A stretch of 64,000 nt of DNA from assembly GCF_003287935.1 (NCBI RefSeq), contig NZ_CP030287.1, positions 2,134,225-2,198,224 on the forward strand, given 5' to 3'. The notes beneath the pieces were generated by a model. That model saw nothing but the letters and a program-made list of their open reading frames with translations. It made no database searches and had not been told where the DNA came from. This document shows, piece by piece, positions 26,746 through 34,578 of this stretch. This DNA comes from Streptomyces sp. ICC1. Lineage in GTDB: Bacteria > Actinomycetota > Actinomycetes > Streptomycetales > Streptomycetaceae. The translations under genes and the position numbers were made by a program. Each line of letters opens with the position of its first letter. Position 1 is the first letter of the stretch.

Positions 26746-29145
26746 TTATTTCGGGGCGATCCGGGTGGCGGCGAGTGCGGCCTCGACGTCCTTGAGGAGG
26801 TACGCGCTCGCCTTGTCGTCGGTGCCGTCGGGGCGCTTGCCGAACCGGATGCCGGCCTTGGGCTTGAGGACGGCGCCGGAGCCCTTGAGGACCTCGGCGA
26901 TGGCCGCGGCGAGCTCGGTGCCAACGCGGGACTCGTACTGGGCGGGGTTCTCCTCCTCGTTGAGGCCCCAGCGGTCGGGGTCCTCGGCGGCGAGGTGGGA
27001 GCGGACGTCGGCGGCCTTGACCTTGTCGGCCCGGGTGCCGTCCGGCGCCTTGGGGAACGCCGTGAGGATCTGCTCCAGGAGCGGGAGTACGTCCGCGCCC
27101 GGCTGCCCGGGCCGCCCGGAGCCGTTCGGGCCGCCCGCGATGGAGGAAAGCCCGGTCATCCTCAGGAGCTGCGTCTCGATCGGGTCGGGAAACTGGCCCG
27201 GGGCCCGGCCGAGGGATTCACGCAGTGCGCGTCCGGCCCCAATGGCGTTGGCCGCGCCGTCGAAGTGTTCGTCTTCGATGAAGCAGGAGCGGATCAGTTC
27301 GCCCTTGCTCCCGTCGATATCGACGATGGCAGCGCCCCGGTCCTCCTCGCGGATGTCGTGGGCGCGAAGGCCGGCGCCGGTAGCGCCGTCGGAGAGGATC
27401 GCGTTCGTCTGGGTCGCCGAGCGGGTGCGGGTGGCGATGCGGGCGGAGGCGTTGGACCGGTATCCGCGCGGAATCGTGTTCGCGTCGGGGTCCTGGGTGC
27501 TGACGAGGATCGTCATGTTGAGGGCAGCGACGAATGCGGCGGCCTCTTCGAGCAGGTCGGCGATCCGGTCGGATGCTTTGATGGTGCGCTTTCCCTCCGG
27601 GTCGGAGTAGTCGGGAATGCGGACGTTGCTGGCGGCGTACTGCTTGTATTCGTCGACGATGAGGATTTCGAGCGGGAACAGCGCGAGGTCGGCTTCGCTC
27701 ATCTTGGCTCGGCCTTGATCCTCCAGCCATTCCTCTCGCCGGTACGCCTCGGCGAGGAACGCCTCCAGCAGCTGGATCAGGCGGGCCGGGCGCCGGCCGA
27801 AGAACGTTGCGCAGACCGCGCTGTATCCGCGGTGCTCACCGGGCTTGGCTCCGGCGACGAGCCGGATGTTCACCCGCGGGTCGAGGCCGAGGCCGATCAT
27901 GATGTTCCGGAGGATCATGCCCTTGCCCGCGCGGCTGGTTCCGCCGAGCAGCGCCATGACGTGCTTGAGCTTGATGTAGATCGGCTCGCCGCGCCGGTTG
28001 TAGCCGATGAGGACCCCGCGGCCCCACACGTCCTGCTGCTCGGGGTTCTCGGCGACTGGCGAGGTGAACGGCTGGCCGAAGGGGTCGCGGGCGGCCATCC
28101 ACACGATGACCCGGCCGGGGTGGCCGTCCTCGCGCAGGTCGATCCACTCGGGGCGGACCCGGAACGCCTGGGCGATCTTGCCCTTGTTGGCTTCCAGCTT
28201 GTCGAGGTCGCACTCGTCGGGGAGTTCGATGGTCAGCTCGACGGCGTTGACCGCGACCGCGCGGGGCAGGCCGACGAGGTGGATTTCGGACTCGTTCTTG
28301 ATCAGCCCCATGCGCTTGAACGCGTTCTCCAGGGACTCCTTGCCGAGGGGGGCGTCGGCGGCGAGGTACACCGGCTCGGTGTAGATCAGCGGGGTCAGGT
28401 CCGGGTGCCGGCGGGCGTGCTCGCGCTGCCCGTAGCTCATGAGGGCGATCAGGCCGGGCAGCAGCAGCGCCCCGGCCATCAGCAGTCCCCACACCTCGGC
28501 GACGGCCACGAGCACGGACACGTAGGAGGTGGCGGCGGAGGCGCCGAGGATGGGCAGGGCCTCGCGGCGGCGCTCCCGGCCCAGCTGCGCTCGCTCGGCC
28601 TTCAGGGCGCGGACCCAGTCGTTGCCGGACGCCTCGCCGACCTTGCGGCCCTTGGCGGCTTTGGCCTTGGCGATGTCGTCGGCGTAGCTGTCGGCGGCGG
28701 TGAAGTGCGCCCAGGTGTTCGTGACCACGTACCGGGCGCCGTAGGCGAACGCCTTGACCATGCGGCCGAGGTAGAGGTGGGAGTGCCGGGCGTGGTGGGC
28801 GGCGGCGTGTTCGAGTTCGGCCTTGCGGGCCTTGCGGGCGGCCGCGGAGAGGAACAGCTCGGGTGCGGGCAGCCACTCGCGCCAGGTCGGGCCGGCCTTG
28901 CCCTTGGAGGGCTCCTCCTCGGTAACCTGCTCCAGGACCAACCCGGACTCGGCGGTGTTGCCGGGGGCGTGCTGGCCGGGGAGGCGGACGCTGCCGGTGG
29001 TGGAGTCGGCGTAGCCGGAGGGGGTGCCGCGTACGGCGTTGCGGGCCTCGGACTCCAGGCCGCCCAGGACGTGGGGCGGGAACATCTGGCCGAGGTCGAG
29101 GGGCTGGTCGTCGTGGTGCGGGGAGTCGGGGGCCTGCTCCGACAT
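26746..29145 (-). CDS. FtsK/SpoIIIE-type DNA translocase (TraB-like transfer protein)
   Basis: 799 residues. Two hydrophobic segments at about 198-235, then a RecA-like motor domain: Walker A GGTSRAGKG (Lys408), Walker B EILIVDEYKQY (Asp498), and QDPDANTIPRGYRSNASARI as a later motif. In Streptomyces plasmids and AICEs this family (TraB) moves double-stranded DNA between mycelia after recognising short repeats. It is the last gene of the minus-strand transfer operon, preceded by a 10-bp hairpin at 29177-29211. Membrane-located hexamer expected. Confidence 0.85.
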   Translation of the reverse strand: MSEQAPDSPHHDDQPLDLGQMFPPHVLGGLESEARNAVRGTPSGYADSTTGSVRLPGQHAPGNTAESGLVLEQVTEEEPSKGKAGPTWREWLPAPELFLSAAARKARKAELEHAAAHHARHSHLYLGRMVKAFAYGARYVVTNTWAHFTAADSYADDIAKAKAAKGRKVGEASGNDWVRALKAERAQLGRERRREALPILGASAATSYVSVLVAVAEVWGLLMAGALLLPGLIALMSYGQREHARRHPDLTPLIYTEPVYLAADAPLGKESLENAFKRMGLIKNESEIHLVGLPRAVAVNAVELTIELPDECDLDKLEANKGKIAQAFRVRPEWIDLREDGHPGRVIVWMAARDPFGQPFTSPVAENPEQQDVWGRGVLIGYNRRGEPIYIKLKHVMALLGGTSRAGKGMILRNIMIGLGLDPRVNIRLVAGAKPGEHRGYSAVCATFFGRRPARLIQLLEAFLAEAYRREEWLEDQGRAKMSEADLALFPLEILIVDEYKQYAASNVRIPDYSDPEGKRTIKASDRIADLLEEAAAFVAALNMTILVSTQDPDANTIPRGYRSNASARIATRTRSATQTNAILSDGATGAGLRAHDIREEDRGAAIVDIDGSKGELIRSCFIEDEHFDGAANAIGAGRALRESLGRAPGQFPDPIETQLLRMTGLSSIAGGPNGSGRPGQPGADVLPLLEQILTAFPKAPDGTRADKVKAADVRSHLAAEDPDRWGLNEEENPAQYESRVGTELAAAIAEVLKGSGAVLKPKAGIRFGKRPDGTDDKASAYLLKDVEAALAATRIAPK

Positions 29146-29176
29146 GATGGGTGGGTCCTTCCGTCTGGGTGGACTT

Positions 29177-29211
29177 GGAGCCCGGCCGGGGTCGCTTCCC
29201 AGCCGGGCTCC
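29177..29211 (-). terminator. Hairpin between the 88-residue membrane protein gene and the translocase gene
   Basis: Perfect 10-bp inverted repeat (GGAGCCCGGC at 29177-29186, complement at 29202-29211) in the 135-nt gap. It may attenuate read-through into the translocase gene. Confidence 0.45.
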
Positions 29212-29280
29212 GCTGCGTTCGGGGGTGAGGCGGTGCGCCTGGAGGTGGGGGCCGTCCAGGCCGGGGTGGAGTCGGGGGAG

Positions 29281-29547
29281 CTAGGGCTTCTTGGCCTTCT
29301 CCTCGGCCTTGGCCTTCGCCTGGGCGTGCTTGCGGTTGGCGGCCGCGGCCTTGTTCGCGGCGGCCGCGCCCCGCAGGAGCTGGGGCAAAAACAGGAGGAT
29401 CACGAACAGCAGGCCGGCGGCCGTGGCGGTGGTCGTGGCGCTCCAGGCGCGCAGGGTCGGTCCGGTGATCGCCACGTAGGCGGCAACGGGGGCTGCGATC
29501 ACCAGCGTGCGGGGGAGCTTCATGCCGGTCTTGTCGGTGTCGCTCAA
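29281..29547 (-). CDS. Small membrane protein of transfer operon (Spd-like)
   Basis: 88 residues. A TTG start (29547) is proposed because GGAAGGA lies 8 nt upstream; ATG 29523 is the alternative. Two hydrophobic segments (LVIAAPVAAYVAITGPT and TTTATAAGLLFVILLFLPQLL) and a very basic Ala/Lys tail. Small membrane proteins of this kind (Spd) assist intramycelial plasmid spread. Upstream of the translocase in the same operon. Confidence 0.6.
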   Translation of the reverse strand: MSDTDKTGMKLPRTLVIAAPVAAYVAITGPTLRAWSATTTATAAGLLFVILLFLPQLLRGAAAANKAAAANRKHAQAKAKAEEKAKKP

Positions 29548-29584
29548 CGAGCTGTCCTTCCGGATGCGGTGGCGGGCGGGGCGA

Positions 29585-29788
29585 TCAGGCGGGGCTGTTC
29601 TCGGCGCGCTTCCAGGCGACGCGGGCGGCGGTGAGGCGGAGCTCGGCGGCGGCGAGCTCCGCGGTCGTGCGGTGGTGGCTGTCGATGACGGCGAGGGCCT
29701 GGGCGAAGAGGCGGTCCCCGAGCTGGTTCCAGCCGTGGCGGGAGTGCGGTGCGCTCTCGGCGGTGATGCGGTCGACGGCGATGGTCAT
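29585..29788 (-). CDS. Small hypothetical protein in transfer operon
   Basis: 67 residues, AGGAG 9 nt before ATG. Predicted helical, no membrane segment, no recognised motif. Preceded by a copy of the 9-bp repeat family. Confidence 0.5.
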   Translation of the reverse strand: MTIAVDRITAESAPHSRHGWNQLGDRLFAQALAVIDSHHRTTAELAAAELRLTAARVAWKRAENSPA

Positions 29789-29867
29789 GGGCAGGGCGCT
29801 CCTGGTCTGAGTCAGTGGTGCGGGGCGGCGGTGAAGACTGTCCGCCCCGCACCTGGTGAGAGGCTGT

Positions 29868-29896
29868 TAGACCCGTTAGGGCCAATAGGTCTGACG
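29868..29896. repeat. 9-bp repeat family, copy A
   Basis: Three consecutive 9-bp units starting at 29868, 29877 and 29886 (first GTTAGACCC, last AATAGGTCT), followed by GAC. The outer ends also form an imperfect inverted repeat (GTTAGACC/GGTCTGAC). Upstream of the 67-residue gene. Confidence 0.7.
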
Positions 29897-29926
29897 TTGG
29901 TAGTGGGTGGAAGGGCTGGGGGCGGG

Positions 29927-30253
29927 TCAGAGGGTGAAGAGGCTGTTCAGCTCGGAGAACATCGCCGTCGTGTTCGCGCTCTCGCGGGCGCGGCGGACGG
30001 CGCCGGTGCGGGCGGTGGCACAGGGCCGGCACATCACGATCAGCTGCCGGTCGCCGAGGCCGACCGCCTGGTGCTCGGCCAGCTCCGGGTCGAGCGGCAT
30101 GACGACCAGCGGGTTGCCCTGGCGGTCGGGGTTCTGGCAGCGGTGCCCGGTGGACTTGTGCGGCTTCTCGCCGCAGCGGGAGGGCTTGCGGGTATCGCAC
30201 TCGCAGTGTCGGCCGGAGCGGTCCAGCAGTCGCCGGTACCGGTCCGGGCTCAC
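29927..30253 (-). CDS. Cys/His-rich small protein (HNH- or zinc-ribbon-like)
   Basis: 108 residues; the GTG start overlaps the upstream stop (GTGA at 30250-30253). Cysteines in HCECDTRKPSRCGEKPHKS and HRCQNP, then LIVMCRPCATART, suggest a zinc site resembling HNH or zinc-ribbon folds. Part of the transfer operon. Function unknown. Confidence 0.55.
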   Translation of the reverse strand: MSPDRYRRLLDRSGRHCECDTRKPSRCGEKPHKSTGHRCQNPDRQGNPLVVMPLDPELAEHQAVGLGDRQLIVMCRPCATARTGAVRRARESANTTAMFSELNSLFTL

Positions 30254-31587
30254 CTTGCGGACGCCTTCGCCGCGTCGGCCATCACGGACTTCGCGGCGTC
30301 CGCGTACGGGACGGTGTCGCCCGGCGTGCGCAGCGGGGGAACGCCCCCGTTGAAGCGGCGCCCGTCGGGTGCGTTCGGGTCCCGCTGCGGGCGCGGGGGC
30401 ATTTGGGATTCGACCTGCGACAACAGGGCTTCGGCGGCCTCGTCGTAGGCGCCTGCGATGGCCGCCTTCATGTGGGCCTGCGCGGCCCGGGATCCGGCCT
30501 CGATCTCCGCCGTGATGCCGACGACCTTGCTGCCGGTGACCCGGAACCAGGCGTCGCCCCAGATCTGGTCGGTGACGAAGGCCGCGCCGCGCGCCGAGCG
30601 CATGGCCTCGGCAACCTCCCACACCTCGGTGTGGTGCTGCTGCCGGTCGGCGTCCTTGCGCTTCTGCTCGTCGGCCGCCTTCGCCTCGGCGACGGCCCGC
30701 TCGGCGGCCCGGGCCTCGGCCTCAGCCTTCTTCGCGGCGGCCTTCGACTCCGCCTCCTGTTCCAGGGCCTTCGCCTCGGACTCGGCCTGACGCCGCTCCC
30801 TTCGTGAGGGGATCCCGTCGCGGCGCTGGGCGACTCCGTGCTCGTAGCACATGAGGACGGCCGGGCCGCCGAGCGAGGCCAGGGCGCCGATGATCCCGGC
30901 GTCCAGCCCGATCGTGGGGTCCTTGACCCCGTGCCACAGGTTCACGGCCGCCGCGATCAGCGCGCCGGCCCCGATCCCGATCCGGTACGGGAGAACGTCC
31001 CGGCGGTGGGCGACGGCCCAGGCGGCGCCGAAGGCCAGGACCAGCGCGAGGCCTTCGAGGAGTGCGGGCGCGGCGACCATGAACGGCCGGCTCTCGTCCC
31101 AGAACGCCATGAACTGCAGGGGCGCCGCGATGATCAGCCCGACCGCGTAGATGCCGCGCGCGGCCCACTTCCACGTGGACTCGCTGCGCCGCTCCTCGAC
31201 CGCACGGTCGGCGTCGGCCTGCGCCGTGGCGTCCGCTTCCTTCTTCGCCTGGACGGCGGCGGCCTCGGCGGCGATCCGGGCGGCCTCCAGCTTGGCGAGC
31301 TTCTCGGCGTGGACCGCCCGGTCGGCTTCGAGCTTCATCGCCGCCCGTTCGTTGGCCAGGCGCTGCTTCTCCGCGTCGGCCTCGGCCTGGACCCGGATCG
31401 CGTCGGCTTCGGCGGCCGCCTTGAGTTCGGCGGCCTTGGCCTCGCCGAGGGCTTTCACCTCGGCGGCCTTGGCCTGCGCCTGGGCGGTGACGTAGGCGGC
31501 CAGGCCGGGGTCGGTTCCGCTCTCCGGGGCCGGCGGCGTGAGCGGGGTCTCGTCGGGCAGGTCCTTCTCCATCGAGACGGCGGTCAT
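30250..31587 (-). CDS. SpdB-like membrane protein with long coiled coils (DUF2637 type)
   Basis: 445 residues. Acidic/Ala-rich coiled coil (residues about 28-140), then about four membrane segments typical of the DUF2637/SpdB family (GIYAVGLIIAAPLQFMAFWD, FMVAAPALLEGLALVLAFG), a second Ala/Glu/Lys coiled coil, and a C-terminal domain. SpdB proteins support the spread of plasmid DNA along the mycelium together with TraB. Start and stop overlap both neighbours by 4 nt. Confidence 0.75.
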   Translation of the reverse strand: MTAVSMEKDLPDETPLTPPAPESGTDPGLAAYVTAQAQAKAAEVKALGEAKAAELKAAAEADAIRVQAEADAEKQRLANERAAMKLEADRAVHAEKLAKLEAARIAAEAAAVQAKKEADATAQADADRAVEERRSESTWKWAARGIYAVGLIIAAPLQFMAFWDESRPFMVAAPALLEGLALVLAFGAAWAVAHRRDVLPYRIGIGAGALIAAAVNLWHGVKDPTIGLDAGIIGALASLGGPAVLMCYEHGVAQRRDGIPSRRERRQAESEAKALEQEAESKAAAKKAEAEARAAERAVAEAKAADEQKRKDADRQQHHTEVWEVAEAMRSARGAAFVTDQIWGDAWFRVTGSKVVGITAEIEAGSRAAQAHMKAAIAGAYDEAAEALLSQVESQMPPRPQRDPNAPDGRRFNGGVPPLRTPGDTVPYADAAKSVMADAAKASAR

Positions 31588-32432
31588 GCGCCGAGCTCCC
31601 TTCGGTTGGTGCGGGCGGCCTCGGCGAGGAGGGCCGCGTTTTCGGGGCTGACCAGGGGGCTGATCAGGTTGGCGTTGTCGATCAGGAACTGGCGGGCGAC
31701 CGCCGGGCTGGACTCCTCGGCGAGCGGGAGCTCCGGGGGGAAGGGGTTCTTGCCGGACCGCTTCTCGCCGATCAGCTCGCCCTTGATGACCGGGCCGGTC
31801 GGCTCGGGGACCGGCTGCGGGGCCGGGGCGGCGCGGACGACCGCGTCGAGGAGCATCCCGACCACGACGCCCATGGCGGCGGCCGCCCGCAGGTCGGCCA
31901 GCTCGTCCCGCACGATCCGCAGGTCGCCCACGGGTTCGGGGTACAGGGGACGCGGCGTCGACCGGAAGGTCTCGACGGGCTGGCACACGAGCGGTGCGAA
32001 GGCCGGCCGGGAGGGGGGAGGGGGAGGGACCGGGATGTAGTTCTCCGGCTCCTGGAACATGCCGATCAGCCAGTTCGGGTGACGGCGGCCGAGCCGGAAC
32101 AGGCGCTTGCTCATGCGGTCGGTCGCGTCGCACAGCGCGTCGGCGACGTCGGCGGCGATGTCCGCGATCCAGCTGAGGGGCGCGCGGTAGCCCTGCTTCT
32201 CGTCCGCCCACATCAGGACGGCGGCGACGGAGCTGGCGGCCAGGGCGAAGATGCCGACGGTGACCTCGGCGGTGATCCAGGCGGCCCGCACCGCGCGGCG
32301 GGAGACGCGCCGCGCGGCGGCGGCCTGGTCGGCGAGGGTGGCGTCGAGGTAGAGCTCGTACATCTCGGGGTTCCAGTCGGCCGGGTCGCCCGGGTGGGAG
32401 GACCGGAACTCGGCGCAGGCGCTGCTGGTCAT
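31584..32432 (-). CDS. Hypothetical membrane protein in transfer operon
   Basis: 282 residues. One clear hydrophobic segment (WITAEVTVGIFALAASSVAAVLM, about residues 52-74) and a weaker one near residues 190-205. A proline-rich stretch (PVPPPPPSRPAFAP) joins them. ATGA overlaps on both sides. Probably a component of the transfer or spread complex; not recognised further. Confidence 0.6.
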   Translation of the reverse strand: MTSSACAEFRSSHPGDPADWNPEMYELYLDATLADQAAAARRVSRRAVRAAWITAEVTVGIFALAASSVAAVLMWADEKQGYRAPLSWIADIAADVADALCDATDRMSKRLFRLGRRHPNWLIGMFQEPENYIPVPPPPPSRPAFAPLVCQPVETFRSTPRPLYPEPVGDLRIVRDELADLRAAAAMGVVVGMLLDAVVRAAPAPQPVPEPTGPVIKGELIGEKRSGKNPFPPELPLAEESSPAVARQFLIDNANLISPLVSPENAALLAEAARTNRRELGA

Positions 32433-32611
32433 CGGTGGTCCTCCGGGGCGGGATCGGCGTGGTTGTCGAGGGCGGCGCGGGCGGAGCGGCGGAGCGTCTG
32501 GGCGGCGAGGAGGCGGGCGCAGGCACCCTGTTCGTGGGCCTGGTCGCGGGTGGTGCGGTGGAGGGTGAGGGTCTCCGGGTCGAGCTCGCGGATGATCCGG
32601 CAGGCCCTCAC
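32429..32611 (-). CDS. Small hypothetical protein in transfer operon
   Basis: 60 residues, GTG start, overlapping both neighbours by 4 nt. Basic, helical (DETLTLHRTTRD..., ARLLAAQTLRRSARAAL-like helix). No recognised family. Confidence 0.5.
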   Translation of the reverse strand: MRACRIIRELDPETLTLHRTTRDQAHEQGACARLLAAQTLRRSARAALDNHADPAPEDHR

Positions 32612-32892
32612 GGTGCGGTCACCGGCCTGCGCCCGGAGGAGGCGGACCGGTAGGCCAGGCGCAGGACCAGGACGGCGGCGCCGACGACGGCACCGGCCTG
32701 GACGAGGATGACGAGCGCGTGGACCAGGGCGACCAGGGCGGCGCCGACGACCGTCGCCGCGCCCCAGCCGAGCACGATGACCAGGGCGATGAGGGCCAGC
32801 AGCGCGACCGGGTGGAGCCGGTCCGCGCGGGTGGTGACTTCCCGGACCGTGTCGCGGGCCGTGTGGAGCAAGGTCTTGGTGGTGGTGATCAT
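32608..32892 (-). CDS. Small two-helix membrane protein in transfer operon
   Basis: 94 residues from ATG 32892, which overlaps the upstream stop (ATGA). Two long hydrophobic segments (VALLALIALVIVLGWGAATV and LVHALVILVQAGAVVGAAVLV). Spd-like in size and topology. Confidence 0.6.
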   Translation of the reverse strand: MITTTKTLLHTARDTVREVTTRADRLHPVALLALIALVIVLGWGAATVVGAALVALVHALVILVQAGAVVGAAVLVLRLAYRSASSGRRPVTAP

Positions 32893-33221
32893 GCCGCCCA
32901 CCCCGTCATGAAGAGGTCGTCGGCGGTGGCCGCGTACTCGTCGTCCTCGAAGCCGCGGCGGTCGTCGTCCTCGGTCATGTCGTCGATCAGGCCGCCGATC
33001 AGGTCCAGGTCGGCGTCGCCGACGAACCCGGCGTCCGCCATGTCGACCAGGGCGCAGAGGCGGGTGTACTCGTCGAGCTCGCTCTCGGCGCCAGCGGGGC
33101 CGCGGACCAGGTCGACGTCGATGCCGAGGACCGCCGACAACCCGATCCGGTCGATCGCGAAGAGGCGGGACTCGTCCGCCGGCTGCTGCTCGGCGGCGTG
33201 GATGTAGGAGATGCTGTCCAT
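32889..33221 (-). CDS. Acidic small protein, first gene of transfer operon
   Basis: 110 residues from ATG 33221, which has AGGAG 8 nt upstream; a longer frame from 33296 is rejected. Strongly acidic (for example IGGLIDDMTEDDDRRGFEDDE). No recognised family. It heads an operon of nine minus-strand genes running to 26746, interrupted by gaps only at 29788-29927 and 29145-29281. The 480-nt region upstream holds the divergent regulator's operators. Confidence 0.6.
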   Translation of the reverse strand: MDSISYIHAAEQQPADESRLFAIDRIGLSAVLGIDVDLVRGPAGAESELDEYTRLCALVDMADAGFVGDADLDLIGGLIDDMTEDDDRRGFEDDEYAATADDLFMTGWAA

Positions 33222-33354
33222 CGGTTCAACTCCTGTGTACGAGGGGTTGTCCGTGCAGCGGCCCCGCCCCAGGTGTTCGAGCACCAGGGGATTCACGGGG
33301 CCGCTCCCCGTTGGCGGGGAAGGGGTCGTGCGGGCGGCCTGATGGCCACGGCCA

Positions 33355-33380
33355 CGGCACCCCCGTCAGGGCGGGTGCCG
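33355..33380. other. Hairpin in the 480-nt divergent intergenic region
   Basis: CGGCACCC (33355-33362) with its complement at 33373-33380. The rest of 33222-33585 shows no gene. Base composition falls towards 33400-33700, consistent with promoters in both directions. Confidence 0.35.
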
Positions 33381-33585
33381 GACTGAAGACATAGGGCCTG
33401 AGCTTGTGTTTCTTCGCCTTGTCTCACTGTGGAGTTCTTCGCGGTACACCAGCTCGGTACATCTCCGAGGCGGTCCGGTGTCGCCGTTTTCGGCATGGAG
33501 GTGCCATCCACAACCGCGTGGTTCTGAGCGGCTGTGCCAGTACAAGAAGTGCTTTGACGTGCAGGTACAGGGCGCTCAACCGATT

Positions 33586-33683
33586 CGGTTAAGGCCGCTT
33601 AACCTGGCGACATCGAAACCATAGGACGACCCCGCCGACGCGTCAAGCACCTTGAACAGTTACGGTTAAGTGCGCTAAACAGG
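33586..33683. promoter_or_regulatory. Two CGGTTAAG-type operators upstream of the HTH-sensor gene
   Basis: Site 1 at 33586-33607 (CGGTTAAG, then GCCG, then CTTAACC with perfect 7-bp arms). Site 2 at 33664-33683 (CGGTTAAG, then CGCTAAAC). Site 2 overlaps a possible promoter (TTGAAC at 33652-33657, TAAACA at 33676-33681, spacer 18) and ends 21 nt before the ATG. Likely autoregulation. Confidence 0.55.
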
Positions 33684-33704
33684 ACCCTACGAAGGGAGGC
33701 ACGA

Positions 33705-34577
33705 ATGGATCAGGAACAGCTTGATGCGGCTCTCGATGCCGCGTTGTCCCAGCTCAAGGAACTGACCGACCCTCTTGAGCGGGCCAAGTCCGCCCACAGC
33801 CTTACCGGCCGGGTCCAGGACTACGGCAACGAGCTCCAGGTCGTCCGCAACGAAGCCATGAACGCCGCCCTGCGTACGGGCAACCTGAACAGCACTCAGT
33901 TGGCGACGGAGCTCGGCATCAGCAAGGCGCGCGTAAGCCAGCTGGCCAAGGGCTCTCCTCCTGAACGCCTCTTCCTCGGCTCCGGCACGGTCATCGTGGC
34001 GTTGGCCGAGAAGCTGGAGGATGGGAAGGAGAAGGCTGTCCAGGGCCCGGTAATCGCAACACCGGACGTCCAGACCTACGGGAAGCTGAGCGAGCTGGCC
34101 GAAGAAGTCGGCCTCGCCTGCACCCTGGAGCCGATTCCGGTAGGTGGCAACGTCCGCCTCAACCGGAACAATCTCGTCGTCATCTGCGGCCCCCGGCTGT
34201 CTCCGCTCCTGGAACAGATCCTCGAAGGCGACCCGCATCTGCGGTTCGCGAAGGACTCCGAGGGCTGGCACCTGACGGACAGGACCAGTGGGAAGACGTA
34301 CCGCTCGCCGATGGACAGCGGAGAGAACCGCGACGTCGCGTACTTCAGCCGGCTGCCGCGCCCCGATGGTCAGGGCACTTTCCTGTACGTGGCGGGCATC
34401 CACGCCATCGGTTCCGGCGGGGTCATCCACTGGCTGACCAAGGAGCTGGCCAACGTGCACAGCGAGCTCCGAGCCAAGCGGTTCTCCACCCTGATCTCCA
34501 GCCGCTTCGATCCGACAACAGGGGAGATCCTCGAGAGCGAGCGCATCACGCCCTTCTACCGCCCAGAAGGGGCCTGA
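33705..34577 (+). CDS. HTH regulator with C-terminal sensor-like domain
   Basis: 290 residues. Helix-turn-helix at residues about 50-85 (TGNLNSTQLATELGISKARV, then SQLAKGSPPERLF). The C-terminal half begins NLVVICGPRLSPLLEQIL, a pattern suggestive of a Rossmann-like or nucleotide-sensing fold. It continues WHLTDRTSGKTYRSP, DVAYFSRLPRPDGQGTFLY and AGIHAIGSGGVIHWLTKEL. Two operator-like repeats lie just upstream. One base separates its stop from the PP2C-like gene, so the pair works together. What it senses is unknown; an infection or stress signal is speculation. Confidence 0.6.
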   Translation: MDQEQLDAALDAALSQLKELTDPLERAKSAHSLTGRVQDYGNELQVVRNEAMNAALRTGNLNSTQLATELGISKARVSQLAKGSPPERLFLGSGTVIVALAEKLEDGKEKAVQGPVIATPDVQTYGKLSELAEEVGLACTLEPIPVGGNVRLNRNNLVVICGPRLSPLLEQILEGDPHLRFAKDSEGWHLTDRTSGKTYRSPMDSGENRDVAYFSRLPRPDGQGTFLYVAGIHAIGSGGVIHWLTKELANVHSELRAKRFSTLISSRFDPTTGEILESERITPFYRPEGA

Positions 34578-34578
34578 C

